From: HXMU1420-13 sp965228545
GTDB lineage: Bacteria; Bacteroidota; Rhodothermia; Balneolales; Balneolaceae
DNA: 64,000 nt
Reading direction: 5' to 3'
NCBI GenBank assembly: GCA_965228545.1
Contig: OZ245822.1
Location: forward strand, 2,108,001 to 2,172,000
Positions 26,671-36,077 of this stretch are shown in pieces. Both the position numbers and the translations under genes were made by a program. The notes beneath the pieces are model-generated. The model saw only the letters and a list, made by a program, of their open reading frames with translations, was not told the DNA's origin and made no database searches. The first letter of the stretch is position 1. Each line of letters begins with the position of its first letter.

Positions 26671-28875
26671 ATGACGTTTACGCTCAAAAAAGAAGAAATT
26701 GAATCAATTTCGAATGGGTCTCATGGGGATCCGTTTTCGGTACTAGGGTTTCACAGCATAAAACAGGGTAAATCAGAGAAATTGGTGCTTAGGGTTTTTC
26801 GACCGGAGGCTAATTTGGTGTTCGCGATTATTGGTAAAGCCAAACCGGTTGAGCTTAAACGCGTTTCGCCGGAGGGTTTGTTTGAATATGTGTTTCCTAA
26901 AAGAAAAAAAGCAGCTCCGTACACCTTGCGAGTTCTGCCACATACAGGTGATGAATTCGAGATTTCTGACGCTTATGCATACAATCGGATGATCAATGAT
27001 TTCGATTTACAGCTTTGGGGAGAGGGCAATCACAAAAAAGCGTACGAATTTATGGGAGCTCATCCCAAAGAAATAGATGGCGTAAATGGAATACATTTTG
27101 TGGTTTCGGCGCCAAGTGCAACCAGAGTTTCGGTGGTAGGCCCGTTCAATAATTGGGATGGCCGAGTGCATCGAATGCGAAAATATCACGACCAAGGCCT
27201 TTGGGAGATATTTATTCCTCATGTTACCGAAGGGGATGTGTACAAGTACGAAATTAAATCACCGGTTCAGAATCCGCCGCTCTTAAAAGCAGACCCGTTT
27301 GCATTTTATGCTCAGAATCGCCCTGAAACTGCGTCTAAAGTATTTGATATTGAAGGATTTGAATGGAGTGATAATGAATGGGTAAATACCCGTAGCAATC
27401 GGCAAGCTCTAGATCAGCCACTTACTGTGTATGAAGTGCACGCAGGCTCGTGGCGTAAAAAAGTGGGCGAAGACTCAGAGTTCTTGTCATATCGCGAACT
27501 AGCACACGAACTTGTACCATACGTTAAAGAATTGGGCTACACACATATCGAATTATTACCCATAGCTGAGCATCCGTACGATCCATCTTGGGGATATCAA
27601 ATTACCGGGTATTACGCACCTACAAGCCGTTTCGGAAACCCACACGACTTTATGTATTTCGTGAACGAGTGCCACAAAGCAGGTATTGGTGTTATTGTTG
27701 ATTGGGTTCCGGCCCATTTTGCAAAAGATGATCATGGGTTGCGGAGATTTGATGGAACCGGCTTGTATGAACATGAAGACGCTCGCCAAGGCGAACATAA
27801 AGATTGGGGCACATGTATTTTCAATTTTGGAAGAACCGAAGTGCATAATTTTTTGATTTCGAACGCGCTGTTTTGGTGCGATAAATTTCACATTGACGGA
27901 CTTAGAGTAGATGCCGTCGCTTCTATGCTCTATCTGGATTATTCCCGTGAAGAAGGCGAATGGATTCCGAATAAATACGGTGGACGTGAAAATATAGAGG
28001 CCATCGATTTTCTTCGAAAGTTCAATGATTCGGTGCACGAACATTTTCCTGGCACCATAACCTTTGCTGAAGAGTCAACCTCGTGGGGTGGGGTATCACG
28101 ACCAACCCAAACAGGTGGGTTAGGATTCGACTACAAATGGAATATGGGCTGGATGAACGATACCTTGGCCTACATCGAAAAAGATCCATTGTATCGTAAA
28201 TATCATCAGGGCGAATTAACTTTTTCTTTGATTTATGCATTTAGTGAGAATTTTACGCTCCCTTTTTCTCATGATGAAGTAGTTCACATGAAAAACGCGA
28301 TGGTTGCAAAAATGCCCGGCGACGATTGGCAGAAATTTGCAAATCTACGCTTATTGTACACCTATATGTATGCGCATCCGGGCAAGAAATTACTTTTTAT
28401 GGGATGTGAATTTGGCCAATGGGCGGAATGGAGCGAATCTAAATCGCTTGATTGGCATTTGTTAAACTGGGAACCACATCAAGGAGTGCAAAAAACCGTG
28501 CGCGATCTGAACGCGCTCGTAAAAACAGAAAAAGCACTTTATGAAAACGACTTCGATTGGAGAGGTTTTGAATGGATCGATTTTAACGACGCGGATAACA
28601 GCATTGTTTCTTTTGTACGACGAGCAAAAGATCCCGAAGATTTTTTAGTGACAGTGCTTAACTTTACCCCAACTGTTCATTACGAATATAGAATTGGAGT
28701 TCCTGAAGCCTGTGAATACGAAATAATAATGAATAGCGATTCTGAATATTATGGAGGCAGCAATGTAGGTGATAGTGTGTTAAGAGCAGTGCCGGGCGAA
28801 TGGCAAAATCAGCCCGCAAGCCTACAATTAACAATCCCGCCATTGGCAGGGGTAATTCTAAAACCAAAGAAATAG
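26671..28875 (+). CDS. glgB: 1,4-alpha-glucan branching enzyme
   Basis: A 734-aa GH13 enzyme that introduces alpha-1,6 branches into glycogen. It has an N-terminal GlgB-specific domain (1-105), a CBM48 (about 110-215), the catalytic barrel (260-600) and a C-terminal beta domain. Active-site signatures: DWVPAHFAKD, nucleophile region IDGLRVDAVASMLY, acid/base ITFAEESTSW and LPFSHDEVVHMK. The length matches E. coli GlgB (728 aa). It is followed by malQ after 11 bases and belongs with it to a glycogen/maltodextrin operon. Confidence 0.97.
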   Translation: MTFTLKKEEIESISNGSHGDPFSVLGFHSIKQGKSEKLVLRVFRPEANLVFAIIGKAKPVELKRVSPEGLFEYVFPKRKKAAPYTLRVLPHTGDEFEISDAYAYNRMINDFDLQLWGEGNHKKAYEFMGAHPKEIDGVNGIHFVVSAPSATRVSVVGPFNNWDGRVHRMRKYHDQGLWEIFIPHVTEGDVYKYEIKSPVQNPPLLKADPFAFYAQNRPETASKVFDIEGFEWSDNEWVNTRSNRQALDQPLTVYEVHAGSWRKKVGEDSEFLSYRELAHELVPYVKELGYTHIELLPIAEHPYDPSWGYQITGYYAPTSRFGNPHDFMYFVNECHKAGIGVIVDWVPAHFAKDDHGLRRFDGTGLYEHEDARQGEHKDWGTCIFNFGRTEVHNFLISNALFWCDKFHIDGLRVDAVASMLYLDYSREEGEWIPNKYGGRENIEAIDFLRKFNDSVHEHFPGTITFAEESTSWGGVSRPTQTGGLGFDYKWNMGWMNDTLAYIEKDPLYRKYHQGELTFSLIYAFSENFTLPFSHDEVVHMKNAMVAKMPGDDWQKFANLRLLYTYMYAHPGKKLLFMGCEFGQWAEWSESKSLDWHLLNWEPHQGVQKTVRDLNALVKTEKALYENDFDWRGFEWIDFNDADNSIVSFVRRAKDPEDFLVTVLNFTPTVHYEYRIGVPEACEYEIIMNSDSEYYGGSNVGDSVLRAVPGEWQNQPASLQLTIPPLAGVILKPKK

Positions 28876-28886
28876 TAAATTAATTT

Positions 28887-30392
28887 ATGAGATTTCCCCG
28901 TTCATGCGGTACACTGGTACATCCCACATCATTTCCTGGTAAATATGGGATTGGTGATTTTGGGTACGAAGCAAGAGAATTCATCAATTTTTTAGAGCAA
29001 ACACACCAAACAATCTGGCAAGTATTACCACTTACGCCTACCGGATATGGTAACTCACCGTATGCAAGTTATTCTGCTTTTGCAGGTAATGCCTACCTAA
29101 TCAGCCCGGATATTTTAGTAGAAAAAGGGCTTCTTACTAAAAGTGAAGCCGAAAAAGCTGAATTGCCATCACGGTTGGAGGTACTCTACGAAGAAGCGTT
29201 TCAGCAAAAGGACATACTTTTCGGTTATGCATGCGATCGATTCTACAACAATCTTGATAGTGTGGAGGAAAAAAAATTCAAAGCCTTTAAGAAAGAGAAT
29301 AAACACTGGCTGGAAGATTACACCTTATTTATGGCATGTGGCAAACATCACGGAATGCAGCCATGGAATACCTGGGAAAAAGAAATTGCACAACGCAAAC
29401 CCGATGCGCTAAAAAAATACCGTAAAAAGTATAGTGCCGATATCAAATTGCATAACTGGTTACAATATGAATTTTACAACCAATGGATGGCGCTTAAGCA
29501 GTACGCGAACACCAAAAACATCCGAGTAGTTGGCGACATTCCTATTTTCGTAGATCACAATAGTTCTGATGTGTGGGCAAATCCGGAGTATTTTGCAGTG
29601 GATGAGCTCGGAAACCGAACGTTGGTTGCCGGCGTACCACCAGATTATTTCAGCGAAACCGGACAACTATGGGGTAATCCTCAATACGACTGGAAGGTGC
29701 TGGAAAAAGATAATTTCTCTTGGTGGGTGAAGCGTTTTAAGCACATGTTTACGCAATGTGATGCCATTCGCGTAGACCACTTTCGAGGCTTTGATGCTTA
29801 TTGGGAAGTAAAAGCAGACGAGAAAACAGCCATAAATGGCCGTTGGGTCGAAGGTCCCGGTGAGAAGTTATTTGATACCATACTAAAAGAATGTGGTGAG
29901 CTACCCATTATTGCCGAAGACCTCGGCTTTGTAACCGAGGGAGTTGAAAAATTACGCGATAAATATGCTTTTCCCGGTATGAAAATCATACAATTTGCTT
30001 TCGATTCGGATTCTACAAATAGTTTCTTGCCGCACAACTACCCACAAAATAGCGTGGCCTATTCGGGCACTCACGATAACGATACATCCATTGGGTGGTA
30101 CAATCAGGCGCCAGAAAAAGAAAAGCATCACGCTCGGGTGTACACAAAATCGGATGGGAATCAAATAAATTGGGAGTTTATCCGATTGGGTATGCTCTCA
30201 GTTTCGGATCAGGCAATTTTTCCACTGCAAGATTTCATGAACCTTGGAGGGGATCATAGAATGAACTTCCCGGGTACTTCGTCTGGTAACTGGCTATGGA
30301 GATACACATCAGAGATGTTACATCAGGTGGATACCCATCGAATCAACGAACTGGTCAATTTATCAAACAGAAAAATAACGCCTGAAAGCTGA
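28887..30392 (+). CDS. malQ: 4-alpha-glucanotransferase (amylomaltase)
   Basis: A 501-aa GH77 enzyme that transfers maltodextrin segments between chains with release of glucose. Motifs include LPLTPTGYGNSPYASYSAF, the nucleophile region AIRVDHFRGFDAYWE, the acid/base region PIIAEDLGFVT and YSGTHDNDTSIGWY. Length is typical of the short (plant D-enzyme or Thermus type) class. It follows glgB by 11 bases and likely processes the dextrins left by glycogen phosphorylase. Confidence 0.96.
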   Translation: MRFPRSCGTLVHPTSFPGKYGIGDFGYEAREFINFLEQTHQTIWQVLPLTPTGYGNSPYASYSAFAGNAYLISPDILVEKGLLTKSEAEKAELPSRLEVLYEEAFQQKDILFGYACDRFYNNLDSVEEKKFKAFKKENKHWLEDYTLFMACGKHHGMQPWNTWEKEIAQRKPDALKKYRKKYSADIKLHNWLQYEFYNQWMALKQYANTKNIRVVGDIPIFVDHNSSDVWANPEYFAVDELGNRTLVAGVPPDYFSETGQLWGNPQYDWKVLEKDNFSWWVKRFKHMFTQCDAIRVDHFRGFDAYWEVKADEKTAINGRWVEGPGEKLFDTILKECGELPIIAEDLGFVTEGVEKLRDKYAFPGMKIIQFAFDSDSTNSFLPHNYPQNSVAYSGTHDNDTSIGWYNQAPEKEKHHARVYTKSDGNQINWEFIRLGMLSVSDQAIFPLQDFMNLGGDHRMNFPGTSSGNWLWRYTSEMLHQVDTHRINELVNLSNRKITPES

Positions 30393-30408
30393 GCCTTTAA
30401 TAAAAGGC
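30393..30408. repeat. Short perfect hairpin between malQ and comA-like gene
   Basis: GCCTTT (30393-30398) and AAAGGC (30403-30408) form a 6-bp stem with a 4-base loop immediately after the malQ stop. No U-tract follows, so it is more likely an mRNA stability or pausing hairpin than a terminator. Confidence 0.35.
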
Positions 30409-30448
30409 ACTATTTGAGTATATTCCAAGCTTTCTAAATTTATGATCT

Positions 30449-31267
30449 ATGCCTTTTTCGCTAAATAATTTACCAAAGCGTACGCACAAACCCAGAACTG
30501 AAGGGGTAACTCTTGTTCTAGATAAAGGATATAGTGTTCGCCAAACAGAAGATTTTGTAGATGTATGTGCAGAATATATTGATGTTGTTAAGCTTGGGTG
30601 GGGAACTTCGTATGTTACTCCTCGCCTCGAAGACAAACTAAATGTTTATCGGCAGGCAGGTATTCCGGTTTATTTTGGAGGTACTCTTTTTGAAGCGTAC
30701 ATGCTTCGTAACCAATTAGATGCATACACAAAACTACTCGACCGATACGAGATTAGTTGCCTTGAGGTATCGAATGGTACAATTTGGATATCTGACGAGA
30801 AGAAGCAGCAGATTATTAGAGACTTAAGCAAAGATTATCGGGTGTTGTCTGAAGTTGGGTCAAAAAACCCAAACGAAATCATCCCGCCGTATAAGTGGGT
30901 AAAGGTAATTGAAAAAGAGCTTGAAGCAGGTGCTTACAAAGTTATATGTGAAGCACGTGAAAGCGGAACTGTGGGCGTATTCAGGCCAAATGGTGAAGTT
31001 AGATCGGGTTTAATCGAAGAAATTACCGATCAAATACCTGTTGAAAAACTAATTTTTGAAGCTCCAAAGAAAGAACAGCAGGTTTGGTTTATCAGAAAGT
31101 ATGGAAGTAACGTAAACCTAGGAAATATCCAGCCCGAAGAAGTAATTCCATTAGAAACATTGCGTTTAGGTTTGCGAAGCGACACCCTCATGGATTTTTA
31201 CTCGCTGGATGAAAACAGCGAACTCGATCAAGTAATCAAAGAGAACACAATCTCAAACAAAGAGTAA
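30449..31267 (+). CDS. ComA-like phosphosulfolactate synthase family protein
   Basis: A 272-aa TIM-barrel protein of the phosphosulfolactate synthase (ComA) family, which adds sulfite to phosphoenolpyruvate to make phosphosulfolactate. Recognisable blocks are GVTLVLDKGYSVRQTEDF, YIDVVKLGWGTSYV, IPVYFGGTLFEAYMLRNQL, CLEVSNGTIWI and VICEARESGTVGVF. In methanogens it opens the coenzyme M route. Homologs in Bacteroidota-type genomes have no CoM pathway, and an organosulfonate (sulfolactate, cysteate or sulfonolipid) role is only a guess. It lies between malQ and a starch-synthase-like gene, 56 bases after the first and 9 before the second. Confidence 0.8.
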   Translation: MPFSLNNLPKRTHKPRTEGVTLVLDKGYSVRQTEDFVDVCAEYIDVVKLGWGTSYVTPRLEDKLNVYRQAGIPVYFGGTLFEAYMLRNQLDAYTKLLDRYEISCLEVSNGTIWISDEKKQQIIRDLSKDYRVLSEVGSKNPNEIIPPYKWVKVIEKELEAGAYKVICEARESGTVGVFRPNGEVRSGLIEEITDQIPVEKLIFEAPKKEQQVWFIRKYGSNVNLGNIQPEEVIPLETLRLGLRSDTLMDFYSLDENSELDQVIKENTISNKE

Positions 31268-31276
31268 TTACGATAT

Positions 31277-32080
31277 ATGAAAATTTTATACGCGGCGGCA
31301 GAAATCTCCCCATTTGCACGAATGACTTACACCGCCGATTTGTTGAGGTTCCTACCGGCGTCTCTGCAGGATAAAGGCTTTGAAATTCGAATATTGTTGC
31401 CAAAATATGGCACCATCAATGATCGACGTAACCGATTGCATGAAGTAATTCGATTGTCTGGTATTGAGGTTGAAGTTGGCGACAATTATGAAAGCATGAA
31501 AATTAAAGTGGCAAGTATTCCTAATGCCAAGCTTCAGGTTTACTTTTTGGATAACGACACTTATTTCAAAAGAAAAGGGATGTTCATTAATCCGAAAACA
31601 GAAAAATTTTACCCGGACAATGCAGAGCGACTTGCCTTCTACAATAAAGGGGTGCTTGAAACAGTTATGAAGCTCGGTTGGCAGCCGGATATTATCCACT
31701 GCCACGATTGGCCGGCCGGTTTAATTCCTTTATTAGTGAAAACCAAATACAAGGACGAAGAAATCTTCAAAAACACGCAAATTGTTTACAATTTGCATCA
31801 CCCAGAGAACGAAGGGCATGGAGATTCGTCGAAAATTCTGGAATTACTCGGGTTGCCGGAGAACATAAACATAAAAGAGCTTACCGACGATGGTAAGGTT
31901 GATTTGCTTAAACTTGGATTAATGTTTAGCGACCACGTTGTAACGGGTAATTACCTTCGTGATGAATTTGATGAGATATTCAAAGAGCTAGGAATTACAC
32001 CGAAACAGATTCAGGGCTCGCCCGAGGATGTTTCAAGCAAATTCGCCGATTATTATCGAGTAATTGCCGAAAAAGAATAA
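31277..32080 (+). CDS. Starch/glycogen-synthase-like protein, N-terminal GT5 domain only
   Basis: A 267-aa protein matching only the N-terminal Rossmann domain of glycogen/starch synthases (GT5): MKILYAAAEISPFARM at the start, DNDTYFKRKGMFINP, the region LETVMKLGWQPDIIHCHDW near residues 123-141 and a late segment DHVVTGNYLRDEFDE. Full GlgA is about 480 aa; the C-terminal ADP-glucose-binding domain is absent, and the gene ends naturally with no matching sequence after it. The N-terminal KTGGLGDV motif of GlgA is replaced by FARMTYTADLLRFLP. It may therefore be a glycan-binding or regulatory relative instead of a complete synthase. It is followed after 19 bases by a DUF4270 lipoprotein. Confidence 0.8.
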   Translation: MKILYAAAEISPFARMTYTADLLRFLPASLQDKGFEIRILLPKYGTINDRRNRLHEVIRLSGIEVEVGDNYESMKIKVASIPNAKLQVYFLDNDTYFKRKGMFINPKTEKFYPDNAERLAFYNKGVLETVMKLGWQPDIIHCHDWPAGLIPLLVKTKYKDEEIFKNTQIVYNLHHPENEGHGDSSKILELLGLPENINIKELTDDGKVDLLKLGLMFSDHVVTGNYLRDEFDEIFKELGITPKQIQGSPEDVSSKFADYYRVIAEKE

Positions 32081-32099
32081 AACATCAAGATTGTATTTA

Positions 32100-33320
32100 A
32101 TGATTATTAATAACAAAGCTGCCCAAACAAGGCAGCTTGTATTTTCTGTACTGTTATCATTTATCCTGCTATCCTGTGAAGAGAGTGGCACGGTTGGGGC
32201 CGGGTTTATCAGCGAATCAGAAATTGTAACAGACACTATTACTATAACCGAACTTCCAATTAATACGGTTGATCCCTACCTCGGAAAACTAACATATTCG
32301 GCAGTTGGTAAATTTAGAGACCCGATTTTTGGCGATATCGAAGCAATGGCACTGTTCAAACCCTCCATTATTCGAGGTGATATCGGCGATTTATCAACCA
32401 ACACTAAAGCCATAATGCGCCTAAATGCCGACCTGGATAATAAATACGGAAATCAAGATAATGAGGCTAGGTTTAGAGTGTTGAGAGTTGAAGATTTTTG
32501 GCGAGGTTCTGCGTTTACAATGAGCGAGCAAATATCAGTTTTAGAAGGTGGTGGCCCCATTGAGGCTGAAGTAGGAGAATTTTCACTCGCTGATTTTGAT
32601 ACTACGGGTTTTGTTGAGTTCGAGCTTAGTGGAAACTGGAAATCCGATTTTATCGAATTCTATAACAATAGTGCAGAGGATCGCGATTCAGTTTATCGTT
32701 TCGAAGATTTCGGCCTCGCAATTGTTCCTGCTGCTGATGCAAATGAAATCATCTATACTCGGTTTTCGACAAGCAGGTTGCTGTTAATAGATGAAGCTGA
32801 TGAGGACACAACAACGAATATTATGCTCGATTGGGCATACGATATTGAGCGTACAGGAGGAACATCGCCGGCTAATAATTTGGTGCTTTCTAACTTATAC
32901 GAACAGTTTTTGCAATTCGATTTTACCAATATGGCCGAGAGTTTGGATAACAATAATTTTGTGCGGGCAGAACTAGTGTTAACAGTTAATGAGTCTGCAC
33001 TAGAAAATTCATTAAGCGATAATCAAGCTCGTTTCGAGAATCCACCATTTAGAATACAACTGGGGCCATCTACAGATATCGCGTACGATCTTGGGTTTAA
33101 TTCGATAAGTACTACTGCAACATACGAAGAGGGTAAATACCGATTTGACGTAACCGAGTTATTTAATGCGTACATCTTTGGCGATACGGATATATCGGAA
33201 GTGTACTTATATGCGGCTCAGAACAACGGATATCTATCGTTTAGCTCTTTTTTTGATGTTTCTGCGGATGTAGTAAACGCTCCTAAAATCATAATCTTTA
33301 ATCTGGAAAACGAGGAATAA
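32100..33320 (+). CDS. DUF4270-family lipoprotein
   Basis: A 406-aa exported protein with a type II signal peptide: hydrophobic stretch LVFSVLLSFILL followed by the lipobox cysteine in LLSCEESG at about residue 26. The mature part is beta-rich with repeated Asp/Glu-Phe patterns (KFRDPIFGDIEAMALFKPS). This pattern, together with the adjacent one-domain GT5-like gene, fits the DUF4270 family of Bacteroidota, whose role is unknown. The ATG at 32100 is preferred because it starts directly before the signal peptide; a longer reading would overlap the preceding gene. It is 4 bases upstream of a FadL-like barrel. Confidence 0.78.
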   Translation: MIINNKAAQTRQLVFSVLLSFILLSCEESGTVGAGFISESEIVTDTITITELPINTVDPYLGKLTYSAVGKFRDPIFGDIEAMALFKPSIIRGDIGDLSTNTKAIMRLNADLDNKYGNQDNEARFRVLRVEDFWRGSAFTMSEQISVLEGGGPIEAEVGEFSLADFDTTGFVEFELSGNWKSDFIEFYNNSAEDRDSVYRFEDFGLAIVPAADANEIIYTRFSTSRLLLIDEADEDTTTNIMLDWAYDIERTGGTSPANNLVLSNLYEQFLQFDFTNMAESLDNNNFVRAELVLTVNESALENSLSDNQARFENPPFRIQLGPSTDIAYDLGFNSISTTATYEEGKYRFDVTELFNAYIFGDTDISEVYLYAAQNNGYLSFSSFFDVSADVVNAPKIIIFNLENEE

Positions 33321-33324
33321 TACG

Positions 33325-34623
33325 ATGAAAAACCTTGTATTCCCGATATTCTTAATTGCTGCTTTGCTATCTAATGCAGCTCTAGCACAAACCGGAAATT
33401 CTGCAGAAGCCCGAGGCGGTTCTGTATATTCATCTATTGGTGTTGGCTTCCCTGTTGATCCTACTTCTGCGGGTTTAAATGCCCAAGGAATTTTAGGGCT
33501 AACAAATATAAATCGAGAAACCAGCAGCCTTGCAAACCCGGCACTTTGGGCCACTACATTTTATAGCCAGGCTGCAACCGGTTTACAACTTACAAGAGCA
33601 GATGTAGAAAGCAGCGGATCTAGTGGAACTAATGTAAATTTACAAACCGGGTATTTACATTTATTATTTCCAATCAAACCCGGTAAAGTTGGAGTATCGT
33701 TAGGATTGTATCCGGTTACACGCGCCAACTTTAAATCAGTTAATTTAAAAACATTCAATTCTACAGCTACTACTGAGCTAGAATACACAAATGAAGTACA
33801 GAGCTTTGGTGGAATAAATAAATTTGAAGTAGGTATTGCTTTTAAACTTGGTGAGAACTTTACCGTCGGATATGCTCCTTCTATTGCCTTCCTCACATTA
33901 AAAAACTCTGAATCTCTCGATTTCAATGCCATTGGATTTGAAGATCACTCACAAGAAATCGACTACAATGGTAATTCGTTTGCCCAACGTTTTGGGTTTA
34001 CCGGTACATTTAAAAACCTACTTAGAGAAAACGACTCGTTCTCTTTTGGTGGTACATTAAACCTGCCATATACAATTAAGGCAAAGCAGACCTTTAGCGC
34101 ACTAAAAAGAGTGAGAGGCTTTGAACAAGAAGTTAGTATTAATGGAGCGGAAGATCGCGAAGGCGACATTAATATGCCTCTTGAAGCGGCATTTGGTTTG
34201 GGCTATGCACCAAGTGCTGTATTTAATGTAGCGGTTGAGGCCCAAATTCAAAACTGGTCTGAGTTTACTAATGCATTAGATCCGAGCTCTCAGCAATTAA
34301 TGAACGATCGTACAAAAATTGGTTTTGGTGGGCAATATCACCCATATAGAACCAATTTAGATTCCTTTTTATCAGGATTTAAATACGCTGCAGGTATATC
34401 TTATGATACTGGCCACCTAAGTATTCTTAACGAAAATATTGAAACGCTTTGGTTAAATACCGGAATTGGGATACCTTCGAAAGTCGCATCTTTTGTGGAC
34501 TTTAGTTTTCAGTATGGATTTAGAGGCACAACCGATAATAACTTATTTAAAGAACGAATCTGGACCGTTGGTATGTCGATTAATTTGACAGAGATAATGT
34601 TCGTGCGGCCGAAACTAAGATAA
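33325..34623 (+). CDS. FadL/OMPP1-like outer-membrane barrel
   Basis: A 432-aa outer-membrane protein with a signal peptide (LIAALLSNAALAQ). The mature N-terminus has the TodX/FadL-type opening GSVYSSIGVGFPVDPTSAGLNAQG and SSLANPALWA. It is followed by alternating amphipathic strands and ends in a strand (EIMFVRPKLR). It probably forms a 14-strand pore for hydrophobic or small substrates; no substrate can be read. It follows the DUF4270 gene by 4 bases and precedes a TPR protein gene; the three probably form one outer-membrane-linked operon. Confidence 0.75.
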   Translation: MKNLVFPIFLIAALLSNAALAQTGNSAEARGGSVYSSIGVGFPVDPTSAGLNAQGILGLTNINRETSSLANPALWATTFYSQAATGLQLTRADVESSGSSGTNVNLQTGYLHLLFPIKPGKVGVSLGLYPVTRANFKSVNLKTFNSTATTELEYTNEVQSFGGINKFEVGIAFKLGENFTVGYAPSIAFLTLKNSESLDFNAIGFEDHSQEIDYNGNSFAQRFGFTGTFKNLLRENDSFSFGGTLNLPYTIKAKQTFSALKRVRGFEQEVSINGAEDREGDINMPLEAAFGLGYAPSAVFNVAVEAQIQNWSEFTNALDPSSQQLMNDRTKIGFGGQYHPYRTNLDSFLSGFKYAAGISYDTGHLSILNENIETLWLNTGIGIPSKVASFVDFSFQYGFRGTTDNNLFKERIWTVGMSINLTEIMFVRPKLR

Positions 34624-34689
34624 TTTTAAAGTAATAATTCAAATACAAGCCGAGTTTATATACCGAACTAACGATTAAACAACAGAGCA

Positions 34690-36030
34690 ATGAAAGTACT
34701 ATATACAATATTAGGGATTATGTTGGTTGGTGCCTCTGGATTACAGGCCCAAGAAGATTGTAATCCAAATCCACCACAAGGAATGCAGGAAATAGCTGCT
34801 TATTCCATCTTTCAGGGAAATTATTCTAACGGAGACTATCCGTTCGCCCTTACTTATGGCCGCTGGATGCTTTGCAAAAAACCTCGTGAGATCGAGGGGA
34901 TACCCGCTGGTCGATTTAGTCTTGCAACACAGTACAACAAATTGATCCGCATTTATACAGAAATTGGACTGTCAAAAAGTGATCCAAGTGAAAAAGAAGC
35001 GTATTTAGATACCGCTCAAACTATTTATGCAGAAATGTTTGAAGAGTTTAGCGACGAAGAAGTAGACAAGTACGAATTACTGCAGCGTAGAGGCCGATTC
35101 TATTTAGAGAATTACAATAATATCGAAAATGGTCTCCAAAAAGCGTATCAGGATTTTGAGCAAATGTTTGAAATGGATCCTGAAAGAACTACTACTCTTG
35201 CAGATGGTTACTACATTCGTGTTACCGTTGATAATATGTCGCGCGATGATGCAAGAAAGGATGAATTGATCGAAACTATTGACACTGCACGTCCTTTTGC
35301 GAATCCGGATATACAAAGCTTTTTTGATGAAATTTTGGATGATGCATTTTCATCACCGGAAGAGCGTCTAGAGTTTTGTGGCGGTAAGCTGGAAGAAAAT
35401 CCAAATTCTTTATCAGACTTGGAATGCGTAGCAGATGCTTATGAAGCATTAAACATGCAAGCAGAATTAGTTGAAACTCTTAAGAAAATTCATGACTTGA
35501 ATCCAACTTTTGATTCGGCTTTAAAACTTGCTGATGTTGAAAAAGGGAATGCTGAGTACAAAGCTGCGGCAGAGTTATATTCTGAGGCATTGGAAAAAGC
35601 AACTAACGATAAAGACAAGAAGGAAATAAATATCGACTTGTCGGATGTTAATGTGTCTATGGGCAATTATTCTAATGCTAAGCGCTATATTGAGGCTGCA
35701 ATCGCAATCGATCCGAATTATGGGTTAGCGTACATTAAAAAGGCCTCGTTATACGGACAAGCAGTAACAAGCTGTACCTCTGACAGAAAGCTAGAACCCG
35801 CTGATAAGGTTGTGTATTGGTTAGTAATCGATTACTTAAACAAAGCAAAACAAGTAGACGCCTCTACTACCAACACTGTAAACAGCCAGCTTGCAACGTA
35901 TGAAGCAGTAACACCATCAACCGAGGATAAATTCTTTACTCTTGGTTACGAACAAGGGCAAAGAGTTCAGGTAGATAGCTCATTAAACAGTTGTTACAGC
36001 TGGATAAATGAATCTACTACGGTTAGATAA
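34690..36030 (+). CDS. Exported TPR-repeat protein
   Basis: A 446-aa protein with a signal peptide (VGASGLQAQE at about residue 20), followed by about 430 helical residues with several tetratricopeptide repeats. Clear examples are YEALNMQAELVETLKKIHDLNPTFDSALKLADVEKG (quoted in parts) and YSNAKRYIEAAIAIDPNYGLAYIKKA. It is a probable periplasmic scaffold. Several cysteines are present (QEDCNPNPPQG near the start and CTSDRK). It is 66 bases downstream of the FadL-like gene and followed by a hairpin terminator. Confidence 0.82.
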   Translation: MKVLYTILGIMLVGASGLQAQEDCNPNPPQGMQEIAAYSIFQGNYSNGDYPFALTYGRWMLCKKPREIEGIPAGRFSLATQYNKLIRIYTEIGLSKSDPSEKEAYLDTAQTIYAEMFEEFSDEEVDKYELLQRRGRFYLENYNNIENGLQKAYQDFEQMFEMDPERTTTLADGYYIRVTVDNMSRDDARKDELIETIDTARPFANPDIQSFFDEILDDAFSSPEERLEFCGGKLEENPNSLSDLECVADAYEALNMQAELVETLKKIHDLNPTFDSALKLADVEKGNAEYKAAAELYSEALEKATNDKDKKEINIDLSDVNVSMGNYSNAKRYIEAAIAIDPNYGLAYIKKASLYGQAVTSCTSDRKLEPADKVVYWLVIDYLNKAKQVDASTTNTVNSQLATYEAVTPSTEDKFFTLGYEQGQRVQVDSSLNSCYSWINESTTVR

Positions 36031-36061
36031 TTTGCTATCAGTTAAAACATTTGTATCTTTT
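36031..36061 (+). promoter_or_regulatory. Bacteroidota-type promoter-like element
   Basis: TTTG (36031-36034), 19 bases, then TATCTTTT (36054-36061) matches the Bacteroidota housekeeping consensus TTTG-N19-TAnnTTTG at all positions but the last G. It begins at the base after the TPR gene stop and lies directly before a terminator hairpin, so transcripts from it would start near 36068 and meet the hairpin at once. It may drive rho, 126 bases on. Sequence match only. Confidence 0.4.
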
Positions 36062-36077
36062 CCCATCTTCTGAAAAC

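Noticed and set aside
27556..28044. 162-codon open frame opposite glgB
   Set aside because: Antisense to strongly conserved catalytic motifs of glgB; coincidence of codon use.
31277..32080. Complete glycogen synthase (glgA)
   Set aside because: Only the first GT5 domain is present; the second domain and the KTGGL motif are missing, so the full name is not justified.
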